From positions 62,001-126,000 of the forward strand of contig NZ_JAQZAJ010000005.1 in assembly GCF_028737195.1 (NCBI RefSeq): 64,000 bases of DNA, read 5' to 3'. Shown here in pieces: positions 61,141 through 64,000 of this stretch. The notes under the pieces were generated by a model. That model ran no database searches, was not told the origin of the DNA, and worked only from the letters and a program-made list of their open reading frames with translations. Source of the DNA: Pseudovibrio exalbescens. GTDB taxonomy: Bacteria > Pseudomonadota > Alphaproteobacteria > Rhizobiales > Stappiaceae. How positions within the stretch are numbered: the first letter of the stretch is position 1; every line of letters starts with the position of its first letter. The translations under genes and the position numbers were made by a program.

Positions 61141-62103
61141 ATGAGCACGCGCCTCCTTCACTCCGGACACGCCCAAGTTACCATTGTACTCTTGGGCGTT
61201 CTGTTTGCAGCCATCTGGAGCCTGTCTTTTGTGGCCACCAAGGCCGCTCTTGCGGATTTGGGGCCGGCGAGCCTTGCCTCCGGGCGGCTGCTGCTGGCGG
61301 GCATCTTGTTGAGCGTCTTGATCCACCCGCGCCTCTACGCCTTCTTTCGCGGACTGAACCGCTCTCAAATGCGGCGCGTCCTGCTGGCGGGACTTTTATC
61401 CCAGGCGGGTTACCTGACAGCAAGCTATTGGTCGCTACTCCATCTGCCGACCTCTCTGGTCAATATCGTGGTGTCCTCGCTGCCACTTGCGACCGTTCCC
61501 TTTGCCTTTTTCATACTGCATGAACAGGTTCGGGCCATCACCGTGGTTTCGTTTATCCTAAGCATGACAGGGGTAGCGGTTACCTTGATGTCCGGCAGCG
61601 ATTTTCTGGCAATTGAGCCAGACTTCATTCTCCCGTCTGCCATCCTGTTTGCCTCAGTCTTGATGTTGGCCTGTGGCAACGTGATTGTGAAACCGCTTAT
61701 CAACCCAACAACCCTGCTGCCCATTTGTGCCCTGCAGTTCCTGAGTTCCGGTCTTTTGGTCAGCGGATTGGCCGTGGTGAGCGAACCGCTTCCCACACTG
61801 CCGGGTATATGGCAAGCGGCACCCTATATCGGGTTTCTCGCCGTGATCGGCAGCATTGTTGGAACCCTCATCTGGTTCAAGATACTGGAAAAGCTACCGG
61901 CGAACACGGCAAGCGGTTTCTTCATCCTTACCCCGGTGTTCGGCATTCTTCTTGGGCGGTTTGTCTTTGGCGAGGAGATAACGACAAACAAGGTTGTCGG
62001 CGTGATCATTATTGGCCTTGCCATCTTGTTGCAGGCAACCCGGTCGTATCTGGAAAAACGTCGCCTGATGACAAAGGCAGAGGCAGGGATGCAGCGACAT
62101 TAG
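61141..62103 (+). CDS. EamA/DMT-family transporter
   Basis: A 320-residue polytopic inner-membrane protein with ten predicted helices in two EamA repeats (VLFAAIWSLSFVATKAALADL in the first and YIGFLAVIGSIVGTLIWFKILEKLPANTASGF in the second). The pattern matches drug/metabolite exporters (RhtA/YdcZ relatives); the substrate is unknown. The ribosome site is weak. The 3' end continues directly into a copy of the gcrA C-terminal coding sequence, and a shorter copy of its own end lies at 63247-63363. Confidence 0.88.
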   Translation: MSTRLLHSGHAQVTIVLLGVLFAAIWSLSFVATKAALADLGPASLASGRLLLAGILLSVLIHPRLYAFFRGLNRSQMRRVLLAGLLSQAGYLTASYWSLLHLPTSLVNIVVSSLPLATVPFAFFILHEQVRAITVVSFILSMTGVAVTLMSGSDFLAIEPDFILPSAILFASVLMLACGNVIVKPLINPTTLLPICALQFLSSGLLVSGLAVVSEPLPTLPGIWQAAPYIGFLAVIGSIVGTLIWFKILEKLPANTASGFFILTPVFGILLGRFVFGEEITTNKVVGVIIIGLAILLQATRSYLEKRRLMTKAEAGMQRH

Positions 62104-62122
62104 GCGCAAGGTTGCGGCCAGC

Positions 62123-62431
62123 GTGCAGCGCCGGACCATTCAACCCGCTGTCGCAGGGGCGACCGCGTTGAAAATCACACCGGAAGAAGACGACATTGTC
62201 GGCGATCTCACCCCAGTTGCAGCCACCGAAGTGGTTGTTCCTGTGTCTGAGCGTGCTTCAATTCTGACGCTGACCGAACGCACCTGCAAATGGCCAATCG
62301 GCGACCCGACGGATGAGGACTTCCACTTCTGCGGTCACTCCTGTGATGCCGCCTCTCCTTATTGCGAGTATCATCGCACGATCGCGTATCAGCCGGTTAA
62401 CGACCGTCGCAGAGAACGCAAGAGCGCCTGA
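62123..62431 (+). pseudogene. Truncated gcrA copy (C-terminal 102 residues)
   Basis: Encodes the C-terminal 102 residues of GcrA without the HTH. Its translation, read from a GTG at 62123, is identical to the full-length protein over its whole length. AAGG lies 12 bases upstream, a poor ribosome site. If translated it would be a GcrA fragment able to contact sigma factor but not DNA; otherwise it is a remnant of a recombination event. Confidence 0.75.
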
Positions 62432-62458
62432 GCAACAGCTATAAAGAATTCAAAAAGC

Positions 62459-62480
62459 CGCCCAATGAGGCGGCTTTTTT
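62459..62480 (+). terminator. Duplicated gcrA terminator
   Basis: The second copy of the gcrA terminator, differing by one base in the loop (CAATGA for CAGTGA). Confidence 0.85.
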
Positions 62481-62506
62481 ACTACATCCATCGTGGGCTT
62501 GAGCGC

Positions 62507-63079
62507 TTACGCATGTTCGGCGGCCAGCCAGTTCTGCAATTCACCCAATGCCGCTTCAGGAACCCCGGCACTTTTCAGCACTTCAGCAGCAAAAGTCACA
62601 GGGGACGTTCCGGCCGCAGTAACAATTCGGTCGCTGGATACTGCCTTTGGCGTTTCCTTGTAATTTTCTGCGCCGTTGTAGTCCGTCACGTGGGTTTGCA
62701 AAAACTCCAGAGCATTGGAGGTGTGGGCGACACCGTTCAACAACCCGGCACGTGCGAGCGCTAATGTGCCTCCGCAAATACCGGCGATGGTCGCGCCCTC
62801 TTTGTGACACCGGGCCAGAAGATCCGCAATATCCGGAGCGTTTTCGGTTTCCCAAATGCTGCCGCCGACGACAACAACAACCTCAGGCTTCCAAGCTGCC
62901 AGCTCATCTAGCCCGTGAGGCACCATGGCCTTCAGCCCGCCGAGAGAGGTGACCTCGCCTGCTCTATGGGCAAAAAAACGCGTTTCCGCTCCATAGTAAG
63001 GACCGCCCGTACCCGCAATCAGTGCATACTCCCAGTCGGCAAACCCTTCGGTCAAAATCAGCGCAACCTTTGCCATCAT
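62507..63079 (-). CDS. DJ-1/PfpI family protein
   Basis: A 190-residue class I glutamine amidotransferase-like protein. The nucleophile-elbow motif IAGICGGTLALA has the conserved Cys, preceded by VVVVVGGSIWE. Family members are deglycases, chaperones, isocyanide hydratases or proteases; the exact role is unknown. The start at ATG 63077-63079 (a tandem ATG follows) is preferred because the in-frame extension upstream is unlike the family. It lies between the truncated gcrA and the EamA remnant. Confidence 0.85.
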   Translation of the reverse strand: MMAKVALILTEGFADWEYALIAGTGGPYYGAETRFFAHRAGEVTSLGGLKAMVPHGLDELAAWKPEVVVVVGGSIWETENAPDIADLLARCHKEGATIAGICGGTLALARAGLLNGVAHTSNALEFLQTHVTDYNGAENYKETPKAVSSDRIVTAAGTSPVTFAAEVLKSAGVPEAALGELQNWLAAEHA

Positions 63080-63246
63080 ATCTCTTTCACAGCTCGTATA
63101 AAGACGCGTGCCAGTGATCACTGTTCGGCAATCCTGTCAAGCTCATGGTCTGCCGCCCCACAAGTGTTGGCGCGAACCATACGCCGCAAACTATCCGCAG
63201 CGCCTCCCATTATGAAAGAAAGCCCGCCATCTTGGACAAGGAAGAG

Positions 63247-63363
63247 TGTCGGCGTGATCATCATTGGCCTTGCCATCGTGTTGCAGGCAACCCGGACGCA
63301 TTTGGAAAAGCGGCGCCTTACGACAAAGGCGGAGGCAAGGATGCAGCGACATGAGGCGCAAGG
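63247..63363 (+). pseudogene. Remnant of a second EamA transporter 3' end
   Basis: These 117 bp align with the EamA gene end at 61995-62111 with 12 differences (about 90%). The reading frame reads VGVIIIGLAIVLQATRTHLEKR, followed by KAEARMQRHEAQG with the stop lost (TAG to GAG). It has no start or 5' portion, so it is a pseudogene fragment. Confidence 0.8.
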
Positions 63364-63398
63364 GTTTGGGCCAGCAGCGCAGGCCGAGCCTATGAAAA

Positions 63399-63422
63399 AC
63401 CCCGCCACGATGTGACGGGGTT
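63399..63422 (+). terminator. Terminator between the EamA remnant and phoB
   Basis: AACCCCG and CGGGGTT flank CCACGATGTGA with TTCTTTCTTTT after. Its symmetry suits the convergent phoB as well. Confidence 0.75.
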
Positions 63423-63483
63423 CTTTCTTTTGCCTTTCAAAATGCTGTGCCCTGCTCTGTCTGCGGCAGGCACCCGCTTCTGA

Positions 63484-64000
63484 TCAGCTGTTCAGGAACT
63501 GGTCATTGAAGGCGTAGCCTGCACCGCGAACGGTGCGGATCGGGTCCTTCATCCGGCCCTTGTTGATTGCCTTGCGCAGGCGTCCAACGTGTACGTCCAC
63601 TGTGCGTTCGTCCACGTAAACGTCGTGCCCCCAGACACCATCCAAGAGCTGCTCGCGGGAGTACACACGCCCCGGTGAGGACATGAGAAACTCCAGCAGG
63701 CGGAACTCAGTAGGGCCAAGGTGAATTTCCTTGCCCGTCCGATGGACCCGGTGGGTTTCACGATCCAGCTCAATGTCACCCGCCTTGAGAACGGTAGATA
63801 CGCTCTCAGGTTTGGTGCGGCGCAAGATGGCACGCACGCGTGCCATCAGCTCCGGAATGGAGAACGGTTTGACCACATAGTCATCCGCCCCCGTTGCGAG
63901 ACCACGCACCCGCTCAGATTCCTCACCACGCGCGGTGAGCATTATGATTGGCATGCGTTCCGTTTCAGTCCGCGCTCTCAGGCGTCGGCACAATTCAATG
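63484..64000 (-). CDS. phoB: PhoB response regulator, partial (5' end beyond window)
   Basis: At least 171 residues of an OmpR-family regulator. The visible end of the receiver domain contains PIIMLTARGEESERVRGL and the K-P-F motif ADDYVVKPFSIPELMARV. The winged-helix effector includes LGPTEFRLLEFLMSSPGRVYS and ERTVDVHVGRLRKAI. These match PhoB of alphaproteobacteria, which activates phosphate-starvation genes when phosphorylated by PhoR. The phosphoacceptor Asp and start codon are outside the window. There is no sign of damage. Confidence 0.88.
   Translation of the reverse strand, partial: IELCRRLRARTETERMPIIMLTARGEESERVRGLATGADDYVVKPFSIPELMARVRAILRRTKPESVSTVLKAGDIELDRETHRVHRTGKEIHLGPTEFRLLEFLMSSPGRVYSREQLLDGVWGHDVYVDERTVDVHVGRLRKAINKGRMKDPIRTVRGAGYAFNDQFLNS

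Larger units (their letters stand above)
62107..62480 (+). repeat. 374-bp duplicated segment, second copy with gcrA 3' end and terminator
   Basis: Partner of 60296-60669. It starts at CAAGG four bases after the EamA stop and ends in the same T-run. All six differences inside the coding part are synonymous; the other three are in the intergenic and terminator part. Confidence 0.92.

Overview
The window is about 64 kb of bacterial chromosome with moderate GC and densely packed genes. It looks like a marine alphaproteobacterium of the Hyphomicrobiales/Stappiaceae type (Pseudovibrio- or Labrenzia-like). The lineage is inferred from a GcrA cell-cycle regulator, a PodJ-like polarity protein, a class I lysyl-tRNA synthetase, DUF6460 and TIGR02186 proteins, and a ligase-associated DNA-damage cluster. 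No rRNA, phage, insertion sequence or CRISPR array was seen. One tRNA is present (Gly, anticodon CCC).

Layout. 1-7.3 kb: a partial exported protein, a DsbA-family isomerase, then the ligase-associated DNA-damage cluster (pseudo-ligase, NTF2-like protein and MBL exonuclease on the minus strand; Lhr-type helicase and PdeM nuclease on the plus strand). 7.3-13.3 kb: a TauE/TIGR02186 pair and the large PodJ-like protein. 13.7-20.4 kb: a MerR (LiuR-like) regulator and a beta-oxidation operon (acyl-CoA dehydrogenase, thiolase, hydratase/dehydrogenase) with a clear palindromic operator. 20.5-34 kb: housekeeping and membrane genes (DUF6460, histone-deacetylase-like hydrolase, MATE pump, DUF952-pyrD, S24-like regulator, nuclease, Ca/H antiporter, SGNH hydrolase, lysK, TerB, phosphotransferase, apaG, phosphatidyltransferase, NavAb-like sodium channel). 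34-38.5 kb: tRNA-Gly, a large SH3-containing envelope protein with tandem repeats, DUF1810 and a hydratase. 38.5-45.8 kb: a four-gene minus-strand type I secretion operon with two unusual repeat-rich putative substrates. 45.8-51.6 kb: orphan and HEPN-like proteins, a GT2 transferase, a solute-binding protein, a sterol-desaturase-like enzyme and a hydrolase. 51.8-59.3 kb: an RND efflux pair, hslO and argD. 59.3-64 kb: gcrA, an EamA transporter, a duplicated gcrA 3' end, a DJ-1/PfpI gene, a remnant of a second EamA gene, and phoB running off the end.

Most notable observations: (1) the ligase-associated ATP-dependent DNA ligase keeps its overall architecture, but its adenylation motif KxDG has become QPRG and motif V is gone, so it is predicted to be a pseudo-ligase; (2) the type I secretion operon encodes an Asp/Gln-Gly-rich protein and a protein with a repeated G-D-Y-Y...Q-x-N-I-I module, and its transporter ATPase carries Gln instead of the H-loop His; (3) the gcrA-phoB interval is a mosaic containing a 374-bp duplicate of the gcrA 3' end, in which every coding difference is synonymous, and a 117-bp EamA remnant, with both homologies meeting at a CAAGG junction; (4) an S24-type regulator has Arg where the catalytic Lys should be.
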